A stretch of DNA of 38,318 bases from a virus, in the IMG/VR virus record IMGVR_UViG_3300027996_001587, positions 1 to 38,318 of that record. One strand, written 5' to 3'. Shown here piece by piece: positions 22,099 to 30,199 of this stretch. The notes beneath the pieces are model-generated. The model searched no databases. It was not told the origin of the DNA and was given only the letters and a program-made list of their open reading frames with translations. The translations under genes were made by a program, and so were the position numbers. Numbering within the stretch: the stretch's first letter is position 1; each line of letters starts with the position of its first letter.

Positions 22099-22837
22099 TG
22101 AATATCATTATGGAGAGTGTCGCAGGTTGAGTCCTGAGGCACCAGTTCCTGTTTTTGACTGGAATTATACCAAAGTCTTCCCTGGAATGGCCTCAAATGT
22201 TAAAGCAAACATTGAGGCCTTTGGATGTCAGGTAGACTTTATCTCCAATGATCCAGAGGAACTGACTAAAAAAAGATATATTGATGATAGATCTGGGCAA
22301 CAACTATTGAGAGTTGATTCTGGAAAATTAGTAAGTCAACCATTGACAGAATCAGACTTCTATAAAAAATGTGGAAGAATTCCAAACGAACTAAATTATT
22401 ATGATGCAATCATTTTTTCCGACTATGAAAAGGGATTGATTTCTTGGAATGTGGCAAATCTAATTTGTTCAAATTATACGGGAAAGATATTCGTTGATTC
22501 CAAAAAAACTGATCTTACCTGCTATGAAAATGCATTTCTAAAGATCAATGAATTTGAAGAGGAAGAAGCATTAGATTGGTCAGAAAATTCTGAAGTCATT
22601 GTAACCTTAGGAAAGGCAGGCGCAAAGTGGGATGATTCATACTTTCCTGCACCTAAAGTTGATGTCTATGATGTTACTGGGGCTGGAGATGTTTTCCTTG
22701 CAACTTTTGCAACTTTACATGCATCTGGAGAAACTATTCAGTCATCAATCAAAAAAGCAATTTTGATGGCATCTAAATCAGTACAACACTCTGGCACATA
22801 TCAACTACACAAAGACGACATTGATGAAATACTATGA
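22064..22837 (+). CDS. Heptose-7-phosphate kinase-like (HldE N-domain/RfaE1, PfkB family)
   Basis: A PfkB-family kinase: LIGESCVDEYHYGECRRLSP and EAPVPVF are RfaE1-like, PGMASNVKANIEAFG the N-terminal signature, IFSDYEKGL mid-domain, and VTGAGDVFLATF holds the catalytic GAGD. It would phosphorylate heptose-7-phosphate at C1. The start is probably TTG at 22064, immediately before KVLLIGES, with 35 nt of overlap with the adenylyltransferase gene; an in-frame ATG at 22007 adds 19 unlikely residues. At about 257 aa it is shorter than HldE-N (about 320). The stop overlaps the next ATG. Confidence 0.83.
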   Translation: MKVLLIGESCVDEYHYGECRRLSPEAPVPVFDWNYTKVFPGMASNVKANIEAFGCQVDFISNDPEELTKKRYIDDRSGQQLLRVDSGKLVSQPLTESDFYKKCGRIPNELNYYDAIIFSDYEKGLISWNVANLICSNYTGKIFVDSKKTDLTCYENAFLKINEFEEEEALDWSENSEVIVTLGKAGAKWDDSYFPAPKVDVYDVTGAGDVFLATFATLHASGETIQSSIKKAILMASKSVQHSGTYQLHKDDIDEIL

Positions 22838-23712
22838 AAGTATTAAATTTTTTAAGACCTGAAAATGGTCTCACGGAAGATCCTCTTTATTATCTAAACT
22901 TTGAAAAGTATGAAGATGTAGCAAGAGATTGTTACTTGTTCATGGCAGACTTTTATGGTGACTTGTATTCTGGTAAGTATGAAGACAAGGAGAAAGTAGT
23001 TCTTACGTTAGAGGAACCAAACTTTTGTGTGAATCCTGGAGCTAAAGTCAAACTTCATGAAGTTGCAGATAAGATTCTAACACTGTGCCCATACACAGCA
23101 GAACTATTTGATAATAGGGAGTTAGTTTTCTTCCCATTTAGTGAAGATTGGATTCCACCAGATCATGAAAAGGTTATTGATGTCTCTTATTTCGGTAGTC
23201 TTCCTAAGACAATAAACTGGAAGAGTTATATTGAAAACGTATTTACAAAGTATAACTTTAGATTTGGCCATTACAGTATGGGAAATGTTCCCAGGTGTTC
23301 CTATTCTGATAAGATGAAAATTTTATCCGCTAGTAAAGTCTCCGTGGTTCATGGTATATGTAATATTGATACTAGTATTGTCCACATGTATCGCAATTTC
23401 CCCAAAGGAGAGAACAATAAAGCATTCAGTGAATTGGAAAAAGGATGGGCACCTCAGATTAAATCTAGAATGTTCGAGGCAGCATTTTCTAAATGTGTTA
23501 TACTATGCCAAAGAGATCCTTGGAATCCAATTGAGTATTTCTTTACACCAGATAAAGACTTTTTATACTTTGATGATGAAGAAGATCTAAAGAGACAACT
23601 TGATTGCGTCATCAATAACTATGATCTATTTGACCAGATGAGAGAAAACGCCTATAATAAGGCTGTGAATAACTATACAACCAAGCATTTTGTTGAGAAG
23701 TATCTAAAATGA
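22834..23712 (+). CDS. Glycosyltransferase-like (GT-B, GT1-type C-domain) protein
   Basis: The C-terminal third has APQIKSRMFEAAFSKCVILC, then PWNPIEYFF, and DFLYFDDEEDLKRQLD, which is the pattern of Glyco_trans_1_2 domains (donor-binding Glu region and the D-E-E-D-L helix). The N-terminal part is unlike known families. Length 292. It lies in the run of overlapping glycan genes. Donor sugar unknown. Confidence 0.65.
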   Translation: MKVLNFLRPENGLTEDPLYYLNFEKYEDVARDCYLFMADFYGDLYSGKYEDKEKVVLTLEEPNFCVNPGAKVKLHEVADKILTLCPYTAELFDNRELVFFPFSEDWIPPDHEKVIDVSYFGSLPKTINWKSYIENVFTKYNFRFGHYSMGNVPRCSYSDKMKILSASKVSVVHGICNIDTSIVHMYRNFPKGENNKAFSELEKGWAPQIKSRMFEAAFSKCVILCQRDPWNPIEYFFTPDKDFLYFDDEEDLKRQLDCVINNYDLFDQMRENAYNKAVNNYTTKHFVEKYLK

Positions 23713-24617
23713 AAAAGTTTATCGTAACTACAACCATCAATAGGCCCACACGGGCAACCATGAACTTCTCTGCGATGCCTGGGTGGACCCTGGTGGTCGT
23801 TGGGGATAAAAAGACCCCACATCATCTATATGAAGAGTTAAACTGTGTATATCTGCATCCAGATATGCAGGAGGTTAATTGGAAAGAACTATCCGATACC
23901 ATTGGTTGGAATAGTATTCAACGTAGGAACATTGGTTTTGTTTATGCATACGAGCAAGGTGCAGATGTTATTGCAACTGTTGATGATGACAATATTCCAT
24001 GTGCAGATTGGGGAAAGGATCTTTTAATTGGCAAGACAATTGAGTTTGATTTGTATGAATCTTCTACTGAAGTTTTTGATCCTCTGTGTGTAACCAATCA
24101 TCCTGAACTATGGCATCGTGGATTCCCAATCCAGCAAGTCACCAATCGTCATGAGACACGTTATGTTGGTAAAGATGAGCGTAAAGTATTGATTCAGGCT
24201 GATCTATGGGATGGTGATCCTGATATTGATGCAATGGCACGTCTGACAATGAAACCATGCGTCAAGTTCAACATTGAGAAACCCTATGGTTCTAACTGCA
24301 TCTCACCATTCAACAGTCAGAATACTTTCTTGGCCCGTGAGGTGATCCCATACTATACAGTTCTTCCTCATATTGGACGTATGGATGATATCTGGGGTGG
24401 TTACATTGCACAACTTAAGTTCCCTCAGAGTGTTGTGTACAACAAAGCATCTGTCTATCAAGATCGTAATGTTCAGGATCTTATTACCAACCTAGAGAAG
24501 GAGATTATCGGTTATCGTTACACTCAAGATCTTCTGTACAATCTGAATCTCTGGAAGCAGTATGTTCCTCAAGAGACTGTTGAATTCTATGAGGCATATC
24601 GGAGGTGCTTTAAGTGA
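23709..24617 (+). CDS. STELLO/RGP-like glycosyltransferase (GT-A type)
   Basis: ADVIATVDDDNIP has the metal-binding DDD motif characteristic of the reversibly glycosylated polypeptide and STELLO/DUF288 proteins; QRRNIGFVYAY precedes it. The middle contains WHRGFPIQ and IQADLWDGDPDIDA, and FNSQNTFLAREVIPYY with GRMDDIWGGYIAQ later. These are family traits as I recall. The function may be glycosyltransfer or UDP-sugar mutase-like. The ATGA overlap links it to its neighbours. Length 302. Confidence 0.72.
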   Translation: MKKFIVTTTINRPTRATMNFSAMPGWTLVVVGDKKTPHHLYEELNCVYLHPDMQEVNWKELSDTIGWNSIQRRNIGFVYAYEQGADVIATVDDDNIPCADWGKDLLIGKTIEFDLYESSTEVFDPLCVTNHPELWHRGFPIQQVTNRHETRYVGKDERKVLIQADLWDGDPDIDAMARLTMKPCVKFNIEKPYGSNCISPFNSQNTFLAREVIPYYTVLPHIGRMDDIWGGYIAQLKFPQSVVYNKASVYQDRNVQDLITNLEKEIIGYRYTQDLLYNLNLWKQYVPQETVEFYEAYRRCFK

Positions 24618-24967
24618 TGCGTTATGTAATTGACATAGATGGAACTATTTGTTTTTCTGGTAAATATGATGAAAAGAGATATACTCATGCAACTCCAAGA
24701 TGGGATAGAATTCAGGAAATAAATAAATTGTATGATGAAGGCAACTACGTTGTCTATTTGACTGCTAGAGGTATGGGTAGATTTGACAATTCCCGCGAGT
24801 TGGCGGAAAAAGAATTCTACACTTTCACTGAGGCTCAATTGAAGTCTTGGGGGTGCAAGTACCATGAACTTCATCTTGGTAAACCTTCTGGTGATTATTA
24901 CATTGACGACAAAGGAATCAGTGACAATGACTTCTTCACAAAACGGCCCGATAAAATTTGTTCCTAA
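24617..24967 (+). CDS. HAD-family phosphatase-like protein, 116 aa
   Basis: YVIDIDGTICF is HAD motif I (DxDGT), YLTARGMGR motif II, K103 region (LGKPSGDYYIDDKGI) motifs III/IV. Small capsule-type HAD phosphatases of this kind occur in phage and bacterial glycan loci. Its presence next to the heptose kinase and adenylyltransferase genes makes a GmhB-like bisphosphatase role attractive, but that is inference; its size is smaller than GmhB (about 190). The start at 24617 is the TGATG overlap. Confidence 0.75.
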   Translation: MRYVIDIDGTICFSGKYDEKRYTHATPRWDRIQEINKLYDEGNYVVYLTARGMGRFDNSRELAEKEFYTFTEAQLKSWGCKYHELHLGKPSGDYYIDDKGISDNDFFTKRPDKICS

Positions 24968-25292
24968 AGGATGGGGTTACGAAAAGTGGATCACAAATGG
25001 TCCACTTTACTGTGGCAAAATCCTATTTTTTTGTAAAGGAAAGAGATGCTCCTGGCACTATCATAAGCAAAAAGATGAAGTCTTCTATGTACAAAGTGGA
25101 AGTCTTAATGTATACTGGAGTGAGTTTGATGACTTTGAGATGGCATATCTCAAGGTTTTGAAAGCAGGTGAAAAGTTTCATGTTCCTACTGGCATGAGAC
25201 ATCGTATGGAAGCATTGGAAGACACTGTAATGTTTGAGTTCTCGACAGAACATTTTGATGAAGATAGTATTCGTATTGAAAAAGGAGACTGA
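24927..25292 (+). CDS. Cupin-domain protein, 121 aa
   Basis: A single cupin: CSWHYHKQKDEVFYVQSGSL is motif 1 (HxH, then E) and GEKFHVPTGMRHRMEA motif 2 (H at its end). Its N-terminus WGYEKWITNGPLYCGKIL matches mannose-6-phosphate isomerase type II-like cupins. The start was set at ATG 24927, which overlaps the HAD gene by 41 nt; a frame from 24864 is hydrophobic and looks spurious. Possible role: sugar-phosphate isomerase, supplying mannose for the GDP-mannose epimerase. Confidence 0.78.
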   Translation: MTSSQNGPIKFVPKGWGYEKWITNGPLYCGKILFFCKGKRCSWHYHKQKDEVFYVQSGSLNVYWSEFDDFEMAYLKVLKAGEKFHVPTGMRHRMEALEDTVMFEFSTEHFDEDSIRIEKGD

Positions 25293-26149
25293 TGAAGATT
25301 ACCGTTCTTGGATCAAGTGGCCAAATTGGTGCATACTTGACAACATATCTTCGCGAGAAGAATCATGAAGTAACTGAGTTTGATGTTGCCAGACATCATG
25401 GTGAAGATTTGACTCAGATTCCCAATCATAATCTTGACCGTGCAATCAAGAATGCAGACTTTGTATTTTTTCTTGCATTTGATGTTGGTGGATCAAGATA
25501 TCTGAAGAAGTATCAGCATACTTTTGACTTCCTCAATAATAATGCGCGAATGATGGTCAATGTATTTGATCTTCTAAAAAAATATAATAAGCGTTTTGTG
25601 TTTGCATCATCTCAGATGAGCAACATGAGTTACTCTCCCTATGGTGCTGCCAAGAAAATGGGAGAACTATACACCAAATCTTTGAATGGTTTGACTGTTA
25701 AGTTTTGGAATGTCTATGGTATTGAAAATGACATGGCAAAGGCTCATGTAATTACCGACTTTATCCGTAAGGGATTTGAGGAAGGTGATTTTGAGATGAT
25801 GACAGATGGTACTGAGGAGCGTCAGTTCTTGTATGCAGAAGACTGTTGTGAGGCACTGGAAACGGTAATGGAATCCTATACTGATTTCAAACCAGAAGAT
25901 CCTTTACATATTACATCTTTCCATTCGACTACAATTAGAGAAGTTGCACATATCATTCAGGGATGTTTCAATATAATTGAAAAACCTATCAAGATTGAAC
26001 CTGGACTTGCCAAGGATTCTGTGCAACTAGATAAGAGGAATGGGGCTGATACTTATATTACTGGTTGGTGGTTGCCTAAAACTAACCTACAGAATGGTAT
26101 CAATAAAGTCTTTGAAGAAATGGCAAAACATTATGGGAGCGTATCATGA
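25292..26149 (+). CDS. NAD-dependent epimerase/dehydratase (extended SDR)
   Basis: GSSGQIGAYL is the Rossmann motif, FLAFDVGGSR follows, FASSQMS and YGAAKK (Y-x3-K) are the catalytic strand and helix, and RQFLYAEDC is the nucleotide-sugar strand. At 285 residues it is a compact SDR. The substrate would be a nucleotide sugar or a heptose. The TGATG start overlap and ATGA end overlap show co-translation. It differs strongly from the 16600 SDR. Confidence 0.8.
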   Translation: MKITVLGSSGQIGAYLTTYLREKNHEVTEFDVARHHGEDLTQIPNHNLDRAIKNADFVFFLAFDVGGSRYLKKYQHTFDFLNNNARMMVNVFDLLKKYNKRFVFASSQMSNMSYSPYGAAKKMGELYTKSLNGLTVKFWNVYGIENDMAKAHVITDFIRKGFEEGDFEMMTDGTEERQFLYAEDCCEALETVMESYTDFKPEDPLHITSFHSTTIREVAHIIQGCFNIIEKPIKIEPGLAKDSVQLDKRNGADTYITGWWLPKTNLQNGINKVFEEMAKHYGSVS

Positions 26150-27045
26150 GTATTTCATTTAATGATTTGGGTAGAGCTGGAAGATTTGGTAATCAACTCT
26201 TTCAATATGCTGCACTAAGGTCAATTGCAAAGCATCGTGGGTTTCATTGGATGATTCCTGGCCCCGATGCAGTCAGACCAGATAACTATGGTTTGTTTGA
26301 GTGTTTCAAACTTGATGGATGTAAACCAGAAAATATTGGAGAACAACAACGTCGTCAAATTTCTTGGAGAGAATTTCATTTTAATCAGGAACTATTTGAT
26401 CAGTGCCCTGATAATATCGATCTTGATGGATATTTCCAAACAGATCGGTATATGCGTGAAGCAAATATGGAAGATGAGATTCGCAAGGATTATACATTCA
26501 AAGATGAGTGGAAAGATCCTTGTGTTGAATTCATGAATGAACTTCAGAATGATAATCTAATCTTTCTGCACATCCGTAGAGGAAATCCTAATGTGCAAGG
26601 GGTGAGGGGGGAAAAGTGGTCCTATCAACTACTACAACACACTCACCCTCTAATGAAGGAGGATTACTACAGACAATCTTTGGCACAATTTCCTGAAGAT
26701 ACTCAGGTTATGGTTGTATCAGATGTTATTGAATGGGCTAAGAAGCAACCTTATCTACAGGGAGATCGTTTCATATTCTCTGATAATTCCAAGATGCAAT
26801 TTAATGATGGGGCATCAGTTCCTTATGTTGATCTCTGTCTGATGTCAATGTGCAAAGGTGCTATTATTGCTAACAGTTCTCTTAGTTGGTGGGGTGCATG
26901 GTTGCAAGGTGGAACAGGCAAAGTGATTGCACCTAAGCCTTGGTTTGGTCCAGCAGTTTCTCATTACAACATGGATGATCTTATTCCTGATCAATGGGTA
27001 GAACTATACAATGATCCAAGTGAGGTTCCCCCTGAATATGAATGA
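26146..27045 (+). CDS. GT11 alpha-1,2-fucosyltransferase-like protein, copy 1
   Basis: GRAGRFGNQLFQYAALRSIA is the GT11 N-terminal signature; FLHIRRGNP is the GDP-binding HxRRxD/N motif and NSSLSWWGAWL the conserved C-terminal one. Length 299 is normal for the family. GT11 enzymes use GDP-L-fucose; with the upstream epimerase a GDP-L-galactose donor is possible. It is a paralogue of the 27834 gene. Confidence 0.9.
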   Translation: MSISFNDLGRAGRFGNQLFQYAALRSIAKHRGFHWMIPGPDAVRPDNYGLFECFKLDGCKPENIGEQQRRQISWREFHFNQELFDQCPDNIDLDGYFQTDRYMREANMEDEIRKDYTFKDEWKDPCVEFMNELQNDNLIFLHIRRGNPNVQGVRGEKWSYQLLQHTHPLMKEDYYRQSLAQFPEDTQVMVVSDVIEWAKKQPYLQGDRFIFSDNSKMQFNDGASVPYVDLCLMSMCKGAIIANSSLSWWGAWLQGGTGKVIAPKPWFGPAVSHYNMDDLIPDQWVELYNDPSEVPPEYE

Positions 27046-27847
27046 TCTAACTTATATTCTTCCAACAAAAATTGAGTCCGAAGATCGCCTTAAAAATGTA
27101 ATCACTTCAGTATCTTACATACTTACCAAGTTTCCAAAAGCAAAGGTTCTTGTTAAAGAGGTAGATACCAGATCTGTTTTCAAGTTCAGAGCACTTCCAG
27201 AAATCAAAAAGATTGCTCCTATTGAGAACCTTTCTCATGTATTTGAAGAGAACTCTGACAATCTATTTCATAAGACTAGGATCCTAAATGATCTCATTCT
27301 TATGGCTGATACTAAGGTTATTTGTAGTCATGATGTTGATGTTGTATACCCAGTACAATCACATGTGATGGCCTATGAGTCAATCATAAATGATAATGTG
27401 GATGTTGTTTATCCTTATGGTTGTGGTGTCTGGCAATATCAGGTAGACTATTCAATGGAAACATTTGAAAAGTTTATCAACTCTGGTCACGACCTGAATG
27501 TCATTGCTGATAAATGTAGAACCGAGTCATCAACTATTGGGTGGACTCAGTTCTATCATAGAGATGCTGTAATTAAAGGTGGACTGTGGAATGAAGAGTT
27601 TATTTCATGGGGCGCAGAAGATTGTGAGTTCTATTACAGATTCAATGCAATAGGATATAGAGTCGGTAGAATTGATGGCCCTATCTGGCATTTTGAGCAC
27701 GGTAGGTCACATAATTCTCACTATAACAATCCAAAGTTCATGGAGAATCATCAACTCTGGCAAAGACTTAGAAACACTCCAAAGGAAGAACTAGTTTCGT
27801 ATTATCAAAATGTACCATACCTGAAGAATAGAAATGCTAGCCTTTAA
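27038..27847 (+). CDS. GT2-like glycosyltransferase (galactosyltransferase type)
   Basis: SHDVDVVYP holds the metal-binding DxD, and SWGAEDCEFYYRFNAIGYR with the WGAEDxEF motif is typical of the C-terminal galactosyltransferase/chondroitin-polymerase type of GT2. HFEHGRSH follows. Start at ATG 27038 gives an 8-nt overlap; a start at 27011 would add nine residues. Length 269. It is sandwiched between the two GT11 genes. Donor is unknown. Confidence 0.8.
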   Translation: MNDLTYILPTKIESEDRLKNVITSVSYILTKFPKAKVLVKEVDTRSVFKFRALPEIKKIAPIENLSHVFEENSDNLFHKTRILNDLILMADTKVICSHDVDVVYPVQSHVMAYESIINDNVDVVYPYGCGVWQYQVDYSMETFEKFINSGHDLNVIADKCRTESSTIGWTQFYHRDAVIKGGLWNEEFISWGAEDCEFYYRFNAIGYRVGRIDGPIWHFEHGRSHNSHYNNPKFMENHQLWQRLRNTPKEELVSYYQNVPYLKNRNASL

Positions 27848-28634
27848 TCATCTAGGACAACTCGGTAGACTTGGAAATCAGATGTTCCAATATGCCTCTC
27901 TAAGAGGTATTGCTGCACGTCGTGGTTACGATTTCAGTATTCCAAAATCTAATTTTGAAAATGAGTGGTATGAGCATCAACTCTTTGAAGTCTTTGAATT
28001 GCCACATCTACCAAAGCCCAATATTGGAATGTTGGATATGGGTCATGCTCCCTTTGCAAAAGAGAGGGGATTTGAATTTGATGAACTTCTTTTCAATCAA
28101 TGTCCCAATGATGTTTCTTTGTGGGGATTCTATCAGTCTGAAAAATATTTCAAACACATTGAAGCGAGTATTAGAGAAGACTTTACTTTCCGAGAAGAGA
28201 TTCGCACTCCCTGTGAAGAAATCTTCCAATGGGATAATCCAATCTCACTTCATGTAAGAAGAACTGATTATATTCAGAATAGTGACAATCATTATAATCT
28301 AGGTATGGATTATTATGAAAAGGCCCTGAATGAATTTGAACCAGATCGTCATGTTCTTGTATTCTCTGATGATCCACAATGGTGCGTAGAACATAAATTG
28401 TTTGAGGGTGATAGGTTCTGCATATCTGAGACCAATGACAATCGTCTTGATCTTTGCCTAATGTCAATGTGTAAGACACATATTATTGCCAACTCATCAT
28501 TCTCCTGGTGGGGAGCATGGCTATCTGGATCTGATGATGTTATTGCACCAATGAAATGGTTTGGTCCAAACAATAAAGACAAATCTTTAACGGATTTGAT
28601 TCCTGAAAACTGGAAGCAATTGGATTCTAATTGA
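27834..28634 (+). CDS. GT11 alpha-1,2-fucosyltransferase-like protein, copy 2
   Basis: GQLGRLGNQMFQYASLRGIA, SLHVRRTDY and NSSFSWWGAWL are the GT11 signature motifs. It keeps the canonical Asp in RRTD, where copy 1 has RRGN. Length 266. It overlaps the GT2-like gene by 14 nt. The two GT11 copies probably come from an old duplication within the cluster and may act on different acceptors. Confidence 0.9.
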   Translation: MLAFNHLGQLGRLGNQMFQYASLRGIAARRGYDFSIPKSNFENEWYEHQLFEVFELPHLPKPNIGMLDMGHAPFAKERGFEFDELLFNQCPNDVSLWGFYQSEKYFKHIEASIREDFTFREEIRTPCEEIFQWDNPISLHVRRTDYIQNSDNHYNLGMDYYEKALNEFEPDRHVLVFSDDPQWCVEHKLFEGDRFCISETNDNRLDLCLMSMCKTHIIANSSFSWWGAWLSGSDDVIAPMKWFGPNNKDKSLTDLIPENWKQLDSN

Positions 28635-28635
28635 T

Positions 28636-29415
28636 ATGGATAAGAATAAGTCTACGTTTAAACTGAAGGGCATTCCTCACATCTATTACATCAACCTTGA
28701 TGATAAGGAAGATCGTCGTAGGTATATGGAGGATCAGTTTGAGTATTGGGGTATTGAAAACTATACTAGAATCTCAGCCTGTGATGGACGTGATGATGAT
28801 TTGAGTGATATTCTGACTGGTAGATATCCAGAGAATATGACTTCTGGTGAAGTTGGATGTACAACATCTCACCTAAAGGCACTGAAGTACTGGTTGGAAA
28901 ATAGTGATGATCAGTATTTGATCATGATGGAAGATGATTGTGATATCACTACAGTCAAGCATTGGGGATTCACTTGGAAGCAGTTTGAATCAAAACTTCC
29001 TTATGACTTTGATGTTGTTCAATTGGCCATTATCAATCCACAGCAGGTTACTGTACGCCTCCACAAGCGGTTCGTAAATGACTTTTCTACTGCTTGTTAC
29101 CTAATCACTCGTCATCATGCCCAGAAACTCGTTAGACTGCATTGTAGGGGTAACAAATTTAAATTGGATCAAGGTGTGAAGCCAAGACCAGTTGCCGATG
29201 ATCTGATTTACAACTCTGGGAACACCTTCGCAATCCCTCTGTTCCTATACAAGATTGATCTTGGGTCAGATATTCACGACATTCATATTGAAGTATTTCA
29301 CAAAGGGAGTTATAATGGACTCTGGGATTTCTGGAGAACGTCCGCCTCTCAAATTGAGGACTGGAATCCTTTCTTTGAATATGATCCATTCTATGGCACT
29401 TTGCCACCAGAATAG
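28636..29415 (+). CDS. GT25 (LPS galactosyltransferase-like) protein
   Basis: YYINLDDKEDRR is the GT25 N-terminal motif, GEVGCTTSHLKAL the conserved acceptor loop and YLIMMEDDCD the catalytic EDD. CYLITRHHAQKL continues as in the family. Length 259. Last gene of the glycan cluster, starting 1 nt after the preceding stop. GT25 proteins usually add galactose to LPS core or oligosaccharide; the acceptor here may be host LPS or a phage glycan. Confidence 0.88.
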   Translation: MDKNKSTFKLKGIPHIYYINLDDKEDRRRYMEDQFEYWGIENYTRISACDGRDDDLSDILTGRYPENMTSGEVGCTTSHLKALKYWLENSDDQYLIMMEDDCDITTVKHWGFTWKQFESKLPYDFDVVQLAIINPQQVTVRLHKRFVNDFSTACYLITRHHAQKLVRLHCRGNKFKLDQGVKPRPVADDLIYNSGNTFAIPLFLYKIDLGSDIHDIHIEVFHKGSYNGLWDFWRTSASQIEDWNPFFEYDPFYGTLPPE

Positions 29416-29420
29416 AACGC

Positions 29421-29449
29421 TTGACAAATCTTTAGGTTTCCTATATAAT
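29421..29449 (+). promoter_or_regulatory. Consensus sigma70 promoter TTGACA-N17-TATAAT
   Basis: TTGACA (29421-29426) and TATAAT (29444-29449) match the consensus exactly with a 17-nt spacer. It drives the hli gene at 29477, with GGAG (29467-29470) as the ribosome-binding site. Confidence 0.92.
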
Positions 29450-29476
29450 GTGTAAAGAAACATTACGGAGTGTAAC

Positions 29477-29695
29477 ATGACTGTAACAACTGAAGATGGT
29501 GGACGTACAAACATGTATGCTACTGAGCCCAGAATGTATATCTCTGAGACTGACGCAGAACGTTACGGTTATGAGTCATATGCCGAGCGAGCTGAGAAAC
29601 TGAATGGACGCACTGCTATGGTTGGATTTGTTGCTGCTGTTGTCTCTTATGCTTTCAGTGGTAGCGTATTTTTCTTTGGTGTCTTCGGATTCTGA
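29477..29695 (+). CDS. hli: High-light-inducible protein (Hli), 72 aa
   Basis: A thylakoid membrane protein of the chlorophyll a/b-binding superfamily, thought to protect photosystems from light stress. The signature AEKLNGRTAMVGF (residues 39-51; E40, N43, R45 bind chlorophyll in the family) starts the single TM helix. An N-terminal extension (1-35) is polar. The C-terminal part FFFGVFGF is unusual and aromatic. Behind a perfect consensus promoter, so early, strong transcription is expected. Confidence 0.93.
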   Translation: MTVTTEDGGRTNMYATEPRMYISETDAERYGYESYAERAEKLNGRTAMVGFVAAVVSYAFSGSVFFFGVFGF

Positions 29696-29719
29696 CACCT
29701 GAAATTTGTCTGCTATAAT
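29692..29719 (+). promoter_or_regulatory. Sigma70-type promoter CTGACA-N16-TATAAT
   Basis: TATAAT at 29714-29719 has a -35-like CTGACA at 29692-29697 overlapping the hli stop region. It lies upstream of the 29751 gene. Confidence 0.6.
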
Positions 29720-29750
29720 AGTGGAATAGATAGGGAGAATAGTAAAACGA

Positions 29751-29900
29751 ATGTCTAATCCCAATCAACTCTATGAAGACATGGAGAAACTGAATGCCCT
29801 TTACGAAGAACTCTGTTGGGCACATGATGATGAACTAGTATTCACACATGAAAATGGTAGAGTCATTGTTTACAACAAAACACAGGAGCAAAACAAATGA
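29751..29900 (+). CDS. Small hypothetical protein upstream of hli, 49 aa
   Basis: The ATG at 29751 follows TAGGGAG (about 29730). The 49-residue protein is helical and acidic (LYEDMEKLNALYEELCWAH), with a beta-like end (VFTHENGRVIVYNK). The TGA overlaps the ATG of the second hli gene (ATGA), so the two are co-translated. No domain is recognised. Confidence 0.6.
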   Translation: MSNPNQLYEDMEKLNALYEELCWAHDDELVFTHENGRVIVYNKTQEQNK

Positions 29901-30004
29901 ACGAAAACGCAGAACGCATCAACGGTATGGCAGCAATGATCGGAGTGATCGCTGCTCTTGGGGCATACGCTCTGACAGGCCAAATCATCCCTGGCATTTG
30001 GTAG
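29897..30004 (+). CDS. hli: Second, minimal high-light-inducible protein (Hli), 35 aa
   Basis: A 35-residue product that is essentially the Hli helix: AERINGMAAMIG (5-16) is the chlorophyll-binding signature, with Gly-Met where most have Gly-Arg, followed by ALTGQIIPGIW, the usual cyanophage Hli C-terminus. It starts in an ATGA overlap with the 49-aa gene. The missing Arg is a visible departure from the ExxNxR motif of the 29477 gene. Confidence 0.88.
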   Translation: MNENAERINGMAAMIGVIAALGAYALTGQIIPGIW

Positions 30005-30014
30005 ACCGAACCTC

Positions 30015-30043
30015 TTTACACAAAAGACGTTTTATGTTATACT
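30015..30043 (+). promoter_or_regulatory. Sigma70-type promoter TTTACA-N17-TATACT
   Basis: TTTACA (30015-30020) and TATACT (30038-30043) are 17 nt apart. It starts the long structured leader in front of the 30200 gene. Confidence 0.7.
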
Positions 30044-30077
30044 AAATAAATGGACGTAATTAATGTTACGTTTTACA

Positions 30078-30177
30078 ACAGACTGATGAGTCTCAACTAA
30101 TCGCTCATCAGTCTGTGTTATACTAATTTCAACGAGAGCACGTCGAGCTCTCTTTCATCCGTAGGTTAAACTCTACG
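30078..30177 (+). ncRNA. Structured 5' leader with three hairpins
   Basis: A 13-bp perfect stem ACAGACTGATGAG (30078-30090)/CTCATCAGTCTGT (30104-30116) is followed by GAGAGC/GCTCTC (30134-30152) and CGTAG/CTACG (30160-30177), then AAAGG and the ATG at 30200. No T-tract follows the first stem. It could regulate the exported protein's mRNA or be a separate small RNA. I cannot match it to a known riboswitch. Confidence 0.5.
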
Positions 30178-30199
30178 AGACATACTTAAAGGTACAACA

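Noticed and set aside
24864-24927. Longer frame for the cupin from 24864
   Set aside because: The extra hydrophobic residues are a shadow of the HAD gene in another frame; the ATG at 24927 gives a normal cupin N-terminus.
28183-28582. Minus-strand open frames inside the second GT11 gene
   Set aside because: They overlap strong GT11 motifs on the plus strand and have no recognisable domain.
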